The notes: generated from the sequence alone by a model not told the origin. Shown: positions 1 to 8,442, counted from the stretch's first letter. The stretch: 64,000 nucleotides of DNA from Flavobacterium sp. ASV13 (GCF_000745775.1 NZ_JQJY01000004.1:558001-622000); one strand, 5' to 3'. Translations and numbers: made by a program.

Positions 1-558
1 AATGAATTTATCAATGAACTTCCGAAAGGAGAAACACCTCAGGAAACAAAAGGTTACGAAGGTTTTTTCCACGTTCACCATATTACAGGAAATATCGAAG
101 AAACTGTTTTGGAACTGATTATTCGTGATCACAATAAAAAGAAATTCGAAAAACGAAAAGAACTTATTTTTAAGATTGCGAAAAACTTCAATAAAAAATA
201 TGCCAAAAAATTCGGTGAAGATATTGTGATTCCAGTTGTAAAAGATCAATACTACAATATGAAGGAAAAAGTACTTCCGGTAAAACATATTGTCGATATA
301 GCCGAAAAAGCAATGCGCGAATTAAACATCAAACCAATCATTAAACCAATTCGTGGCGGAACTGATGGTTCTCAACTATCATTTATGGGATTACCTTGTC
401 CGAACATTTTTGCCGGCGGCCACAATTTCCATGGAAAATACGAATATGTTCCTGCAGAAAGCATTCAGAAGGCAACAGAAGTAATTGTAAAAATTGCTGA
501 ATTAACTGCCATTCCAGGAATTTTTGATACAACAGAAAAATCTAAAAAAACAAAATAA
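1..558 (+). CDS. pepT: Peptidase T (tripeptide aminopeptidase), 3' part
   Basis: The reading frame is open from the first base, so only the last 185 codons are present; PepT proteins are usually about 410 residues. PepT is a cytoplasmic dinuclear-zinc aminopeptidase of family M20 that removes the N-terminal residue of tripeptides. The visible part contains the end of the dimerisation domain and the C-terminal catalytic segment, with GGTDGS and the block AGGHNFHGKYEYVP, whose histidine is a zinc ligand in the family. The next gene begins directly after the stop codon. The lysine-rich tail (TTEKSKKTK) looks like a lineage-specific extension. The family call is secure; the N-terminal half lies outside the window. 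Confidence 0.93.
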   Translation, partial: NEFINELPKGETPQETKGYEGFFHVHHITGNIEETVLELIIRDHNKKKFEKRKELIFKIAKNFNKKYAKKFGEDIVIPVVKDQYYNMKEKVLPVKHIVDIAEKAMRELNIKPIIKPIRGGTDGSQLSFMGLPCPNIFAGGHNFHGKYEYVPAESIQKATEVIVKIAELTAIPGIFDTTEKSKKTK

Positions 559-1146
559 TTGGACGCTAAATCTGAAAATAAAGGCATGTGGAAATACGGC
601 AGTCAGTGGGAAGAAGAATTGCTTCTGCTTAAAGCCATTATCGATAAAACTGAACTGACTGAAACCACAAAATGGGGCGGTACTGTTTATGTTTACGACA
701 AAAAAAACGTTGTTGGAATTGGCGGATTTAAAGATTATTTTGCTTTATGGTTTTTTAATGGCGTTTTCTTAAAAGATGAGAAAAAGAAATTAATTAACGC
801 TCAGGAAGAAGTCACAAAGTCGTTGCGACAATGGCGTTTTGCTTCTAAAGATGAAATCAACGAAAAAGTGATTTTAGAATACATTAAAGAAGCAATTGAA
901 AACGAGAAACAAGGAAAAGTCATTAAACCTTCTAAAAAAGAAGCTATTATTTCTGAACTTCTTAATGCCGAAATGAGTAAAAATCCGGCTTTAAAAGAAG
1001 CCTTTGAGAAGTTTAGCCCTTATAAACAATATGAGTTTTTAGAATATATTGAAACCGCAAAACAGGAAAAAACTAAAATTTCCAGAATCGAAAAAGTAAT
1101 TCCGATGATTTTAGCAAATGTTGGGCTGAATGATAAATACAGGTAA
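559..1146 (+). CDS. YdeI/OmpD-associated family protein (DUF1801-like)
   Basis: A 195-residue cytoplasmic protein. The N-terminal part (about residues 10-120) resembles the YdhG/YdeI fold of DUF1801, with the stretch TTKWGGTVYVYDKKNVVGIG and then FALWFFNGVFLKD. The C-terminal part resembles the bacteriocin-protection YdeI/OmdA tail, with KNPALKEAFEKFSPYKQYEFLEYIETAK. No catalytic residues are known for this family and its function is unclear. The frame opens with TTG at 559, immediately after the pepT stop; an ATG at 586 (MWKYGSQWE) is an equally good start, so the first nine residues are uncertain. It is probably translated from the pepT message and is followed by a strong hairpin terminator. 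Confidence 0.8.
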   Translation: MDAKSENKGMWKYGSQWEEELLLLKAIIDKTELTETTKWGGTVYVYDKKNVVGIGGFKDYFALWFFNGVFLKDEKKKLINAQEEVTKSLRQWRFASKDEINEKVILEYIKEAIENEKQGKVIKPSKKEAIISELLNAEMSKNPALKEAFEKFSPYKQYEFLEYIETAKQEKTKISRIEKVIPMILANVGLNDKYR

Positions 1147-1172
1147 TTTAATTTCAAATTCCAAGCTATATG

Positions 1173-1212
1173 AAACCTTTGTCAAAGTTTTAAACTTTGA
1201 CAAAGGTTTTTT
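1173..1212 (+). terminator. Intrinsic terminator after the YdeI-like gene
   Basis: Eighteen-base arms at 1173-1190 and 1192-1209 are perfect reverse complements (CCTTTGTCAAAG with CTTTGACAAAGG at the core) and run into TTTT. The hairpin lies 27 bases after the stop codon and points with the pepT-side genes. Confidence 0.75.
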
Positions 1213-1249
1213 CGTTTTTGACCTCATAGAAGAATTAAACATAAAGTTT

Positions 1250-1349
1250 GTCATTCCGAGGAACGAGGAATCTCCACTAGAAACTCTACAAAGATTGGCG
1301 ATTTTCGTTGCGGAACTACTTACAAAGATTCCTCGTTCCTCGGAATGAC
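1250..1349. repeat. 100-bp element with 24-bp perfect terminal inverted repeats
   Basis: The left arm (1250-1273) starts GTCATTCCGAGGAACGAGGA and the right arm (1326-1349) is its exact reverse complement, ending TCCTCGGAATGAC. The 52-base centre (1274-1325) shows no convincing ORF. It lies between two converging transcription units. Such sequences have the look of REP- or MITE-like intergenic repeats; I see no second copy in this window, so repetition in the genome is inferred, not shown. The rest of the 1147-1449 gap holds the two flanking terminators. Confidence 0.7.
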
Positions 1350-1377
1350 AAGATTGTATGAGGAATCAGTTAAAATC

Positions 1378-1430
1378 AAAAAAAAAAAAAAAATCCCAAA
1401 CTCCATTTAAGAATTTGGGATTTTTTAAAT
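1378..1430 (-). terminator. Terminator of yajC (bidirectional form)
   Basis: AAATCCCAAA (1391-1400) pairs with TTTGGGATTT (1414-1423). Read on the minus strand, the stem is followed by a run of more than ten T. On the plus strand it is followed by six T, so it could stop traffic from both sides. Confidence 0.75.
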
Positions 1431-1449
1431 TGAAAATTTCAAATAAAAA

Positions 1450-1725
1450 TTAAGCTTTTTTATTCAAAGTAGCACTCAATTCTAAAGAAATTGCTGAACG
1501 CTCTAATTTTAATTTTCCAGACATTGTTTCGATTACAACTGTAGTTTCTGCAAGCTCAACAACTTTACCGTGAAAACCACTTTTTGTAATTATTTTATCA
1601 CCTACTTTTAGGTTGCTTTCAAATTCTTTTTCGTTTTTTGCTCTTTTTTGTTGTGGTCTAATCATAAAGAAATAGATTACTACAAACATTAAAAGGAATG
1701 GCGCAAATTGACCTAATTGTCCCAT
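1450..1725 (-). CDS. yajC: Preprotein translocase subunit YajC
   Basis: A 91-residue inner-membrane protein, a little shorter than E. coli YajC (110 residues). A single transmembrane helix (about residues 8-26, FLLMFVVIYFFMIRP) is followed by the RPQQKRAKN motif and a small cytoplasmic beta domain with the typical LKVGDKIITKSGFHGKVVE. YajC associates with SecDF and the SecYEG translocon as a non-essential accessory factor. It lies 62 bases downstream of nusB on the same strand, and the nusB-yajC neighbourhood is common in Flavobacteriaceae. A terminator follows. Confidence 0.95.
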   Translation of the reverse strand: MGQLGQFAPFLLMFVVIYFFMIRPQQKRAKNEKEFESNLKVGDKIITKSGFHGKVVELAETTVVIETMSGKLKLERSAISLELSATLNKKA

Positions 1726-1787
1726 AATTAAATTCTGTTTTTTGATTTATATTAATATTTTCTAATTGTAATTCGTCTTTTCTAAAA

Positions 1788-2732
1788 TTACATCAAACCT
1801 CTTCCTACTTTCACCATTTTTTTATTGGCTTCAAGTTCTTTTACAAGATTATCTAAAATTCCGTTGATAAAAATACTGCTTTTTGGTGTAGAATACTCTT
1901 TTGCAATTTCTAAATATTCGTTAAGAGTAACTTTTACAGGAATTGAAGGGAATTTCAAAAACTCGCAAATTGCCATTTTCAAGATAATAGTATCGATTTC
2001 TGCAATACGCTCACTATCCCAGTTTGGTGTTTTATCGTCGTATTCTTTCGCAAGAACAGATTCGTTCAAAACTGTACGTCGAAACAAATCTTTTGCAAAA
2101 TCCTTATCTTCAACATCTTTGTATAATTTTGGAACTCTAAAAGCATCTGGATCTTCTGTTTTGATTGCTTTTAATTGTTTGATAATGTGTGTATTTACAA
2201 CCGGAATATCATCAACCCACGTTAATTTATCGTCTTCAAGATATTCATATAATTTCTCATTCGGAACAATTACATTTTCGAACAAATCAATAATAAATTG
2301 TCTGTCTTCTTCAAATGTATTCACATTGTTGCTCATGTATTTTTTGTAAATATCACTTGCTTTGATATCATTTAAAAGCAAAATGATATAATCGTCGTTT
2401 AAAGACCAATTGTTGATTTTACGAGTTTCTAAAGCGATGCTAAGAGAGTTGCTTTCGGCAAGAAGTTGAAAAATTTTGTTTTTAACAAACTTTTCATTCG
2501 GGTTACGTTCTGCTGCAGTTGCAAGGTGTTTTTTGCTTGATAAATGCAGGAATACTGATTCTTTTTTGCAAATTTCAATCAATGAAGAAAGCATTATAAG
2601 ATATAAGTCCTGAATATTATCTATGCTGTAAAAAAGAAATTTTTCTTCTTTTTCCATATTATCAGAACCGCTTTGATGCATTGCATAAATAGATTGCATT
2701 ACTTTAACGCGTATGTGTCTTCTGTTTACCAC
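1788..2732 (-). CDS. nusB: Transcription antitermination factor NusB (long form)
   Basis: A 314-residue RNA-binding protein, about twice the length of E. coli NusB. With NusE/S10 it binds boxA RNA in rRNA operons. The N-terminus NRRHIRVKVMQSIYAM is the NusB signature. The classical helical NusB domain then resumes in the C-terminal third (RIAEIDTIILKMAICEFL, then PVKVTLNEYLEIAKEYSTPKSSIFINGILD). The extra helical segment of about 150 residues between them is usual in Bacteroidota. The start is GTG at 2732, chosen because the signature begins right there. A -7 box (TAATTTTG, minus strand, 2761-2768) gives a leader of roughly 20 bases. Confidence 0.93.
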   Translation of the reverse strand: MVNRRHIRVKVMQSIYAMHQSGSDNMEKEEKFLFYSIDNIQDLYLIMLSSLIEICKKESVFLHLSSKKHLATAAERNPNEKFVKNKIFQLLAESNSLSIALETRKINNWSLNDDYIILLLNDIKASDIYKKYMSNNVNTFEEDRQFIIDLFENVIVPNEKLYEYLEDDKLTWVDDIPVVNTHIIKQLKAIKTEDPDAFRVPKLYKDVEDKDFAKDLFRRTVLNESVLAKEYDDKTPNWDSERIAEIDTIILKMAICEFLKFPSIPVKVTLNEYLEIAKEYSTPKSSIFINGILDNLVKELEANKKMVKVGRGLM

Positions 2733-2760
2733 CTTGTAAGAACTTTTAAAAATTAGTCTG

Positions 2761-2768
2761 CAAAATTA
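2761..2768 (-). promoter_or_regulatory. Promoter -7 element of nusB
   Basis: On the minus strand the bases read TAATTTTG, matching the Bacteroidota -7 consensus TANNTTTG. It lies 28 bases before the GTG start of nusB. A clear -33 TTTG at 19-base spacing was not seen. Confidence 0.5.
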
Positions 2769-2802
2769 AGAATTTCAATTCTTATAATAAAATTAAATCG
2801 CC

Positions 2803-2869
2803 AAAAAAAGTCTCAGTTTTCAGTCACAATTTCAAGATTTATCTAAAAATTGTGGCCGAGACTGAGACT
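2803..2869 (-). terminator. Terminator of the leucine-type dehydrogenase gene
   Basis: AGTCTCAGT (2809-2817) and ACTGAGACT (2861-2869) are reverse complements, with a second inner pair of the type CACAATTT/AAAATTGTG. On the minus strand the stem ends in seven T (2803-2809). It stops transcription from the dehydrogenase before the nusB promoter. Confidence 0.7.
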
Positions 2870-2893
2870 CTTCAACAATAAACTTTATTTTTA

Positions 2894-4000
2894 TTATTTT
2901 TTAGCGTTTTCAATTTTTCTCGCATCAATACGATTTTGAGCAATTGTAAGCGCTGCTTTATGAGTAGTAATATTATTTTTAGCTGCAAAATCAATGATTT
3001 CCAGAGTTGTATTGTAAATATTCTCTGTTTTGCTCATAATCTCAGCTTTGCCGTAGTTTGCTAATTCAGCATAAACATTGATAATTCCACCAGCGTTGAT
3101 CAAGAAATCTGGAGCGTATAAAATTCCTCTTTCCTGCAATCTTGCACCGTGAACATTTTCATCAGCTAATTGATTGTTGGCAGCACCAGCGATAACTTTA
3201 GCTTTAATTTTGTCAACTGTATTTGCATTGATAGTTGCTCCCATCGCGCATGGCGCATAGATATCAACATCTGCAGTATACAAATCTTCTCCTGTATAAA
3301 TTGTTGCGTTGTATTTTGAAGCTACTTGATATAATTTTTCTTCGTTGATATCAGTAATAGTAACCTGTGCTCCTTCTTTAGTTAAATATTCAACCAAAGC
3401 TTCACCAACGTGACCAATTCCCTGAACCAAAACTTTTTTGCCATCTAAAACATCAGAACCAAATTGACTTTTAGCAGCCGCTTTCATTCCTAAGTAAACT
3501 CCGTAAGCTGTAACAGGTGAAGGATTTCCGGATCCACCACGTTCTTCAGAGATTCCTGTAACGTAAGGCGTTACATCTCTCACAGTATCCATGTCTTTTG
3601 TCTCCATTCCAACATCTTCAGCAGTAATATATCTTCCGCTTAAAGAGTGAACAAATTCTCCAAACTTACGCATCAATTCAGGCGTTTTTTGTGTTTTAGC
3701 ATCACCAATAATAACCGCTTTTCCACCACCAATATTCAATCCGGTAATAGCAGATTTATAAGTCATTCCTCTTGAAAGACGTAAAACATCATTTAAAGCT
3801 TCCCATTCTGTGTTGTAATTCCACATTCTGGTGCCTCCTAAAGCTGGTCCCATAACCGAATTATGAATACCAATAATTGCTTTTAAACCTGTATCTTTGT
3901 CATTGCAAAATACAATTTGTTCGTGATCGTCAAAAGATAATTGACCAAAAACAGGATCCATTTTTTGAAGTTCCTTTCCAGTTGTGAAAGTTGCATCCAT
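2894..4000 (-). CDS. Leucine dehydrogenase-type Glu/Leu/Phe/Val dehydrogenase
   Basis: A 368-residue cytoplasmic enzyme of the amino-acid dehydrogenase superfamily, the usual length for leucine/phenylalanine dehydrogenases and shorter than glutamate dehydrogenases (about 450). It catalyses reversible NAD-dependent oxidative deamination of branched-chain amino acids to 2-oxo acids. The substrate domain carries GPALGGTRMW, MTYKSAITGLNIGGGKAV (the two lysines bind and activate the substrate) and TAEDVGM. The NAD-binding Rossmann domain has VQGIGHVGEALVEYL. It stands alone with its own terminator. Leucine/valine preference is inferred from length and motifs; a phenylalanine-preferring enzyme cannot be excluded. 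Confidence 0.88.
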   Translation of the reverse strand: MDATFTTGKELQKMDPVFGQLSFDDHEQIVFCNDKDTGLKAIIGIHNSVMGPALGGTRMWNYNTEWEALNDVLRLSRGMTYKSAITGLNIGGGKAVIIGDAKTQKTPELMRKFGEFVHSLSGRYITAEDVGMETKDMDTVRDVTPYVTGISEERGGSGNPSPVTAYGVYLGMKAAAKSQFGSDVLDGKKVLVQGIGHVGEALVEYLTKEGAQVTITDINEEKLYQVASKYNATIYTGEDLYTADVDIYAPCAMGATINANTVDKIKAKVIAGAANNQLADENVHGARLQERGILYAPDFLINAGGIINVYAELANYGKAEIMSKTENIYNTTLEIIDFAAKNNITTHKAALTIAQNRIDARKIENAKK

Positions 4001-4203
4001 AGCGCTAGTATTAATTAGTTAAAATTATGAATTTGTCAAAAAGACATCTCAAACATAATTAAAAAATACACATGTGCTAATTTTTTATCTTTAAAATAAC
4101 AATTTTACAATATAATTGTTTTGATTAAATCGTAATTTATTATAATTTTAATTAATAATAATTCATAATTTTAAATCAATTCAATATCACATTTCTTAAA
4201 AAA

Positions 4204-5982
4204 ATGAAAGAATTAAGCTATTTAAACAAATATTTCATCAAATATAAATTCAGTTTCTCTTTTGGAATTTTAATCACAATAATCGCACAAATTTTCTTTT
4301 TATTCACTCCAAAATTGGTCAGCCATTCCTTTGATGTGATTGAGCGCTTTCTAAAACTCTCTGAAGCAGATCAAAAATCCTCAATAATTAGAGATTTTTA
4401 CAGACAAGATTTAATTCATAACGTACTGTTAATCATTGGAAGTGCGATTGTAGCGGGTTTCCTGACCTTTTTAATGCGCCAAACATTGATTGTAATGTCA
4501 CGTCATATTGAGTTTGATTTGAAAAATGAGGTTTTCAAACAATACGAAACGCTTTCTCAAAATTTCTACAAACAAAATCGCACCGGAGATTTAATGAACC
4601 GAATTTCTGAAGACGTTTCAAAAGTGCGTATGTATGTAGGTCCGGCGGTAATGTATACTATTAACACGTTTATCCGTTTTGCGATCGTTATCATATATAT
4701 GTATAATGTATCGCCTTTATTGACTTTATATACGATTTTGCCATTGCCAATTTTGTCGTATTGTATTTTCAAATTGAGTTCAGAAATCAATAAACGAAGC
4801 ACAACATTTCAGCAATATTTATCCAAAGTTTCGAGTTTTACACAAGAAATTTTCTCAGGAATTAGAGTTATAAAAGCCTATTCATTAGAAAATCAACATC
4901 AAAACAATATGATTGATCTTGCTGATGAAAGCAAACGCAAAAGTTTGGATTTAGCCAAAGTACAATCCCTTTTTGGGCCTTTGATGATTGCTTTGATCGG
5001 AATCAGTAATTTGGTTGTGATTTATTTTGGAGGAATTATGTACATCAACGGAACAATTCCAAATATTGGAACCATTGCCGAATTTATTTTATATGTCAAT
5101 ATGTTAACCTGGCCGGTCGCATCTTTGGGTTGGGTTTCATCAATGGTTCAGGAAGCCGAAGCTTCTCAAAAACGTTTGAATGAATTTTTGAAAATCGAGC
5201 CAGAAATCAAAAACAACAATCCGAATTCATCAGAAATTCAGGGTTCTATTGCTTTCGAAAATGTAAGTTATACGTATGAAGATACTAATATCGAGGCTTT
5301 AAAAAATGTGACGTTCTCAGTTAAAAACGGAGAAACATTAGCTATTTTAGGAAAAACAGGTTCCGGAAAATCGACCATTCTTTCGCTAATTTCCCGTTTG
5401 TATGATGTTACCGATGGAAGAGTAACAATTGATGGAAATGAAATCAGTGCTTTGAATTTAAATGATTTGCGAAACAATATCGGAATTGTGCCTCAAGACG
5501 CCTTTTTATTTTCAGATACAATTAAAAACAACATCAAATTTGGCAATCAAAATGCCACAGATGAAGAAGTTATAGAAGCAGCAAAAAATGCTGTAGTTCA
5601 TGATAATATTGCAGCATTTAACAAACAATACGACACTATTTTAGGTGAACGAGGCATAACACTTTCGGGTGGACAAAAACAACGTGTGTCTATTGCACGT
5701 GCCATAATCAAAGATCCGGCGATTTTACTTTTTGACGATTGCCTTTCTGCGGTAGATACAGAAACCGAAGAAACAATCTTAAATAATTTGTTTGAAATTT
5801 GTAAAAATAAAACTACAATTATTGTAAGTCACCGAGTTTCATCGGCTAAAAATGCCGATAAAATTATCATTTTAGAGGATGGTAAAATCATTCAACAAGG
5901 CTCTCATAATCAATTAATAAATCAGGAAGGTTATTATTCATCGTTATATTTAAAACAACTTTCGGAAAAAGAATTACTTTAA
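4204..5982 (+). CDS. ABC exporter half-transporter (permease-ATPase fusion)
   Basis: A 592-residue inner-membrane exporter of the MsbA/MdlA type, expected to work as a dimer. The transmembrane domain (about 1-325, six helices) is followed by the nucleotide-binding domain (about 345-585). Motifs seen: Walker A GKTGSGKST (about 383-391), signature LSGGQKQR (about 487), Walker B ILLFDDCLSAVD (about 510), and H-loop SHR (about 541). The residue after the Walker B aspartate, usually the catalytic glutamate, is aspartate here (FDD). That is seen in MdlA/YheI-like and other degenerate-site exporters and hints at slow hydrolysis or a partner subunit. The substrate cannot be told from sequence. It is monocistronic or co-transcribed with the DUF3276 gene 54 bases downstream. 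Confidence 0.92.
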   Translation: MKELSYLNKYFIKYKFSFSFGILITIIAQIFFLFTPKLVSHSFDVIERFLKLSEADQKSSIIRDFYRQDLIHNVLLIIGSAIVAGFLTFLMRQTLIVMSRHIEFDLKNEVFKQYETLSQNFYKQNRTGDLMNRISEDVSKVRMYVGPAVMYTINTFIRFAIVIIYMYNVSPLLTLYTILPLPILSYCIFKLSSEINKRSTTFQQYLSKVSSFTQEIFSGIRVIKAYSLENQHQNNMIDLADESKRKSLDLAKVQSLFGPLMIALIGISNLVVIYFGGIMYINGTIPNIGTIAEFILYVNMLTWPVASLGWVSSMVQEAEASQKRLNEFLKIEPEIKNNNPNSSEIQGSIAFENVSYTYEDTNIEALKNVTFSVKNGETLAILGKTGSGKSTILSLISRLYDVTDGRVTIDGNEISALNLNDLRNNIGIVPQDAFLFSDTIKNNIKFGNQNATDEEVIEAAKNAVVHDNIAAFNKQYDTILGERGITLSGGQKQRVSIARAIIKDPAILLFDDCLSAVDTETEETILNNLFEICKNKTTIIVSHRVSSAKNADKIIILEDGKIIQQGSHNQLINQEGYYSSLYLKQLSEKELL

Positions 5983-6036
5983 TTGTTGTGTAATAGATAA
6001 TTTTTTATGATTTTTGAGTACTATTAATTCCAAAAA

Positions 6037-6420
6037 ATGATAGAACGTATTATGAGAGAAAATGACATGTTAGAAAAAGAAGAGATTTTTTCTAAAGTAT
6101 TACGAGCAGGAAGAAGAACTTATTTCTTTGATGTGAGAGCTACAAAAGCTGACGATTACTACATCACGATTACCGAAAGTAAAAAATTCACCGAAGAAGA
6201 TGGTTCTTTTCATTTTAAAAAACACAAAATTTACTTGTACAAAGAAGATTTTAGTGCATTTGCTGAAATACTAGAAGAAATGACTTCATACGTCTTGAAC
6301 CACAAAGGCGAAGAAGTAATCTCTGAAAGACACCAAAAAGATTTTAAAAAAGAATACAGTTCTGATAAAGCTGAAACACAAAGATCTAGCTTTACCGATA
6401 TTGATTTTGACGATATTTAG
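6037..6420 (+). CDS. DUF3276 family PUR-domain nucleic-acid-binding protein
   Basis: A 127-residue protein. Residues 14-95 match the Bacteroidota DUF3276 family, whose fold is the PUR domain (PurA-like single-stranded DNA/RNA binding). The family start EEIFSKVLRAGRRTYFFDVR is clear, with DYYITITESKK and FKKHKIYLYKEDF giving the beta-beta-beta-beta-alpha order. The acidic tail ends SFTDIDFDDI. The start could be the ATG at 6037 or internal ATGs at 6052 or 6067; all precede the domain. A role in RNA or ssDNA binding is inferred from the fold. A terminator follows 29 bases after the stop. Confidence 0.85.
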   Translation: MIERIMRENDMLEKEEIFSKVLRAGRRTYFFDVRATKADDYYITITESKKFTEEDGSFHFKKHKIYLYKEDFSAFAEILEEMTSYVLNHKGEEVISERHQKDFKKEYSSDKAETQRSSFTDIDFDDI

Positions 6421-6448
6421 TCTCCAGATAACTTTTTAAAAAAGTACG

Positions 6449-6483
6449 AGTCCAATTTGTATAGCATTTTGGACTTTTTTTAT
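6449..6483 (+). terminator. Terminator after the DUF3276 gene
   Basis: AGTCCAA (6449-6455) pairs with TTGGACT (6469-6475) across a 13-base loop and is followed by a T-rich run. Confidence 0.6.
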
Positions 6484-6554
6484 ATATTTAAATTCTATAA
6501 TTTTAATCGAACTTTATAACTGAATCGCCATTGGATTCAGCTAAATTGGCAATT

Positions 6555-7385
6555 ATGAAAAAATTACTTTTCCTTCTAAGCTTTATTATTTTTAGTGTTT
6601 CAGCATTTGCACAAAAACTGGAATATGAAACAAAATCAAACATTCAATATTACAATGCTGCAGCAAACAAATCAGATAGTTACATTAACGAAAGATGTGT
6701 TTTAGATATTTATTATCCAAAAAACAGCAAGAATTTTGCAACAATTGTATGGTTTCACGGCGGCGGATTAACTGGCGGAAACAAAGAAATTCCTGAAGCA
6801 TTAAAAAATAAAGGGTTTGCTATTATTGGCGTTAATTACAGGCTTTCGCCGAAAGTAAAAGCAGAAAAAGCTATTGAAGATGCTGCAGCTGCTGTAGCAT
6901 GGGCTTTTAATAATATAAACAATTATGGTGGTGATTCCTCTCAGATTTTTGTCTCAGGGCATTCAGCTGGAGGTTATTTGGGCATGATGATTGGTTTGGA
7001 CAAAAAATGGCTTCAAAAAGAAGGAATTGATGCCAATAAAATTGCTGGATTAATTCCGTTTAGCGGGCAATGTATTACGCATTTTGAAATTAGGAGAGAA
7101 AATGGAATTCCAGATACAACACCTACAATTGATGCTTATGCACCACTTTTTTATGTTCGCGCTGATGCGCCGCCATTATTATTAATTACCGGCGACCGTG
7201 AATTAGAAATGTTAGGCCGATATGAAGAAAACGCATACATGGCACGCATGATGAAACTAAAAGGTCATAAACAAACCAAACTTTATGAATTAGACGGTTA
7301 CGGACACGGAATGACGGAACCTGGTTTTCCACTTCTTGTTAATGAAGTAAACCGCATTTTAAAAGAAAAGCAAAACAAAAAATAA
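6555..7385 (+). CDS. Exported alpha/beta hydrolase, carboxylesterase type
   Basis: The ATG at 6555 gives a 276-residue protein with a classical signal peptide (KKLLFLLSFIIFSVSAFAQ, cut near residue 20); the in-frame TTG upstream would place residues before the signal. It has the HGGG oxyanion motif (WFHGGGLTGG, about 67), nucleophile GHSAGG (about 134), acid TGDRELE (about 212) and histidine GYGHGM (about 248). This is the order of Abhydrolase_3/BD-FAE esterases, which deacylate small esters. The product is expected in the periplasm or outside the cell. Substrate unknown. The next hydrolase gene starts 20 bases downstream on the same strand. Confidence 0.87.
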   Translation: MKKLLFLLSFIIFSVSAFAQKLEYETKSNIQYYNAAANKSDSYINERCVLDIYYPKNSKNFATIVWFHGGGLTGGNKEIPEALKNKGFAIIGVNYRLSPKVKAEKAIEDAAAAVAWAFNNINNYGGDSSQIFVSGHSAGGYLGMMIGLDKKWLQKEGIDANKIAGLIPFSGQCITHFEIRRENGIPDTTPTIDAYAPLFYVRADAPPLLLITGDRELEMLGRYEENAYMARMMKLKGHKQTKLYELDGYGHGMTEPGFPLLVNEVNRILKEKQNKK

Positions 7386-7405
7386 ACGAAATAAAATCCA
7401 CGGCA

Positions 7406-7954
7406 ATGGAGACACAACTATTAATTTTACCAGGACTTGGAGATTCTGGAGAAAAACACTGGCAAACTTTTTGGCACGAAAAATTCAAAAATTCGATTCG
7501 AATTGTACAAGATAATTGGGACGAACCAGTTCGTGAAGATTGGATTGCACGTTTGAATGAAGAAACTTCAAAACTAGAGAATCCAACAATTTTAGTTGCG
7601 CATAGTCTTGCCGTTTCTTTGGTATTGCATTGGGCAGAAAATAATTCGAATAAAAATATAATCGGTGCTTTATTGGTAGCGCCTGCCGATGTTGATTCGC
7701 CAGAACATACGCCCGATATTATTAGAAATTTTTCGCCAATGCCAATTTACAAACTACCATTTCCGTCAATTGTAGTTGCCAGCGAAAATGATCCTTATGC
7801 CTCTTTCGAAAGAAAAAAATATTTTGCAGAAAAATGGGGAAGTGATTTTGTAAACGTTGGACAACAAGGCCACATTAACTCTGATTCGGATTTAAAATAT
7901 TGGGAAGAAGGGCAAGCAATATTACAACAGTTAATTGAAAAAATTAACGCCTAA
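7406..7954 (+). CDS. RBBP9/YdeN-family alpha/beta hydrolase
   Basis: A 182-residue cytoplasmic serine hydrolase of the small RBBP9/YdeN family. The start TQLLILPGLGDSGEKHWQTFW is diagnostic. The nucleophile sits in VAHSLAVSL (about residue 65), the acid in SENDPYA (about 127) and the histidine in QQGHINSDS (about 155). Members are small esterases with unknown natural substrates. It is probably co-transcribed with the esterase gene upstream (20-base gap). Confidence 0.88.
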   Translation: METQLLILPGLGDSGEKHWQTFWHEKFKNSIRIVQDNWDEPVREDWIARLNEETSKLENPTILVAHSLAVSLVLHWAENNSNKNIIGALLVAPADVDSPEHTPDIIRNFSPMPIYKLPFPSIVVASENDPYASFERKKYFAEKWGSDFVNVGQQGHINSDSDLKYWEEGQAILQQLIEKINA

Positions 7955-7962
7955 TTCCTTTC

Positions 7963-8096
7963 AACACATAGAAACATAGATTTAAAACCTAAAAAAAGAC
8001 AACAAAAAAGAAACTCGTTTCTTCACACATAGCTATGTGTATTTAAACAAATGAAATGCCTTCTTTTAAGTTTTTTGAGCTATGTTTCTATGTGTT
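7963..8096. repeat. Intergenic inverted repeat with inner palindrome
   Basis: AACACATAGAAACATAG (7963-7979) and its exact reverse complement (8080-8096) frame a segment with a 16-bp perfect palindrome, ACACATAGCTATGTGT (8025-8040). The inner palindrome repeats the ACACATAG word of the ends, so the element may have grown from one short unit. It lies between converging genes and may also end transcription. No function is known to me. Confidence 0.65.
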
Positions 8097-8106
8097 TAAT
8101 AAAAAT

Positions 8107-8442
8107 CTACCCAATCCTAAGTCCATTAGGGATCTTAAAATCCGGAGCTAGTAAAATAACATCTCCCTCCTCGCCTACAGCGCCAAGAACCAGACATTCA
8201 CTCATAAATTTCCCGATTTGTTTTTTCGGAAAATTTACAACCGCAACGATTTGCCTGTTTACCAAATCTTCTTTTTTATAACGTTTTGTAATTTGTGCCG
8301 ATGATCTTCGGATTCCAATTTCGGAACCAAAATCTATTGTTAATTGAAAAGCTGGCTTTCTTGCCTCAGGAAAATCATTTACCTCAACAATAGTTCCAAC
8401 ACGCATATCAGTTCTTTCAAATTCATTCCAGGTTAAATCCAT
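8107..8442 (-). CDS. csaA: CsaA-type tRNA-binding-domain chaperone
   Basis: A 111-residue protein made of a single OB-fold tRNA-binding domain, the standard CsaA length. Recognisable pieces are DMRVGTIVEVNDFPEARKPAFQL, SSAQIT, and the C-terminal SECLVLGAVGEEGDVILLAPD. CsaA is a cytoplasmic dimer related to the C-terminal domain of MetRS, with reported protein-secretion chaperone activity. It is transcribed divergently from the haloperoxidase-like gene, with overlapping promoters (8467-8482). Confidence 0.93.
   Translation of the reverse strand: MDLTWNEFERTDMRVGTIVEVNDFPEARKPAFQLTIDFGSEIGIRRSSAQITKRYKKEDLVNRQIVAVVNFPKKQIGKFMSECLVLGAVGEEGDVILLAPDFKIPNGLRIG

Noticed and set aside
1130..1348. 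72-codon plus-strand ORF after the YdeI-like gene
   Set aside because: It runs through a terminator hairpin and most of the inverted-repeat element; both arms are translated by accident. No protein-like signals.
8051..8281. 76-codon plus-strand ORF overlapping csaA
   Set aside because: It begins in the intergenic repeat and then reads the opposite strand of csaA, a clear shadow.
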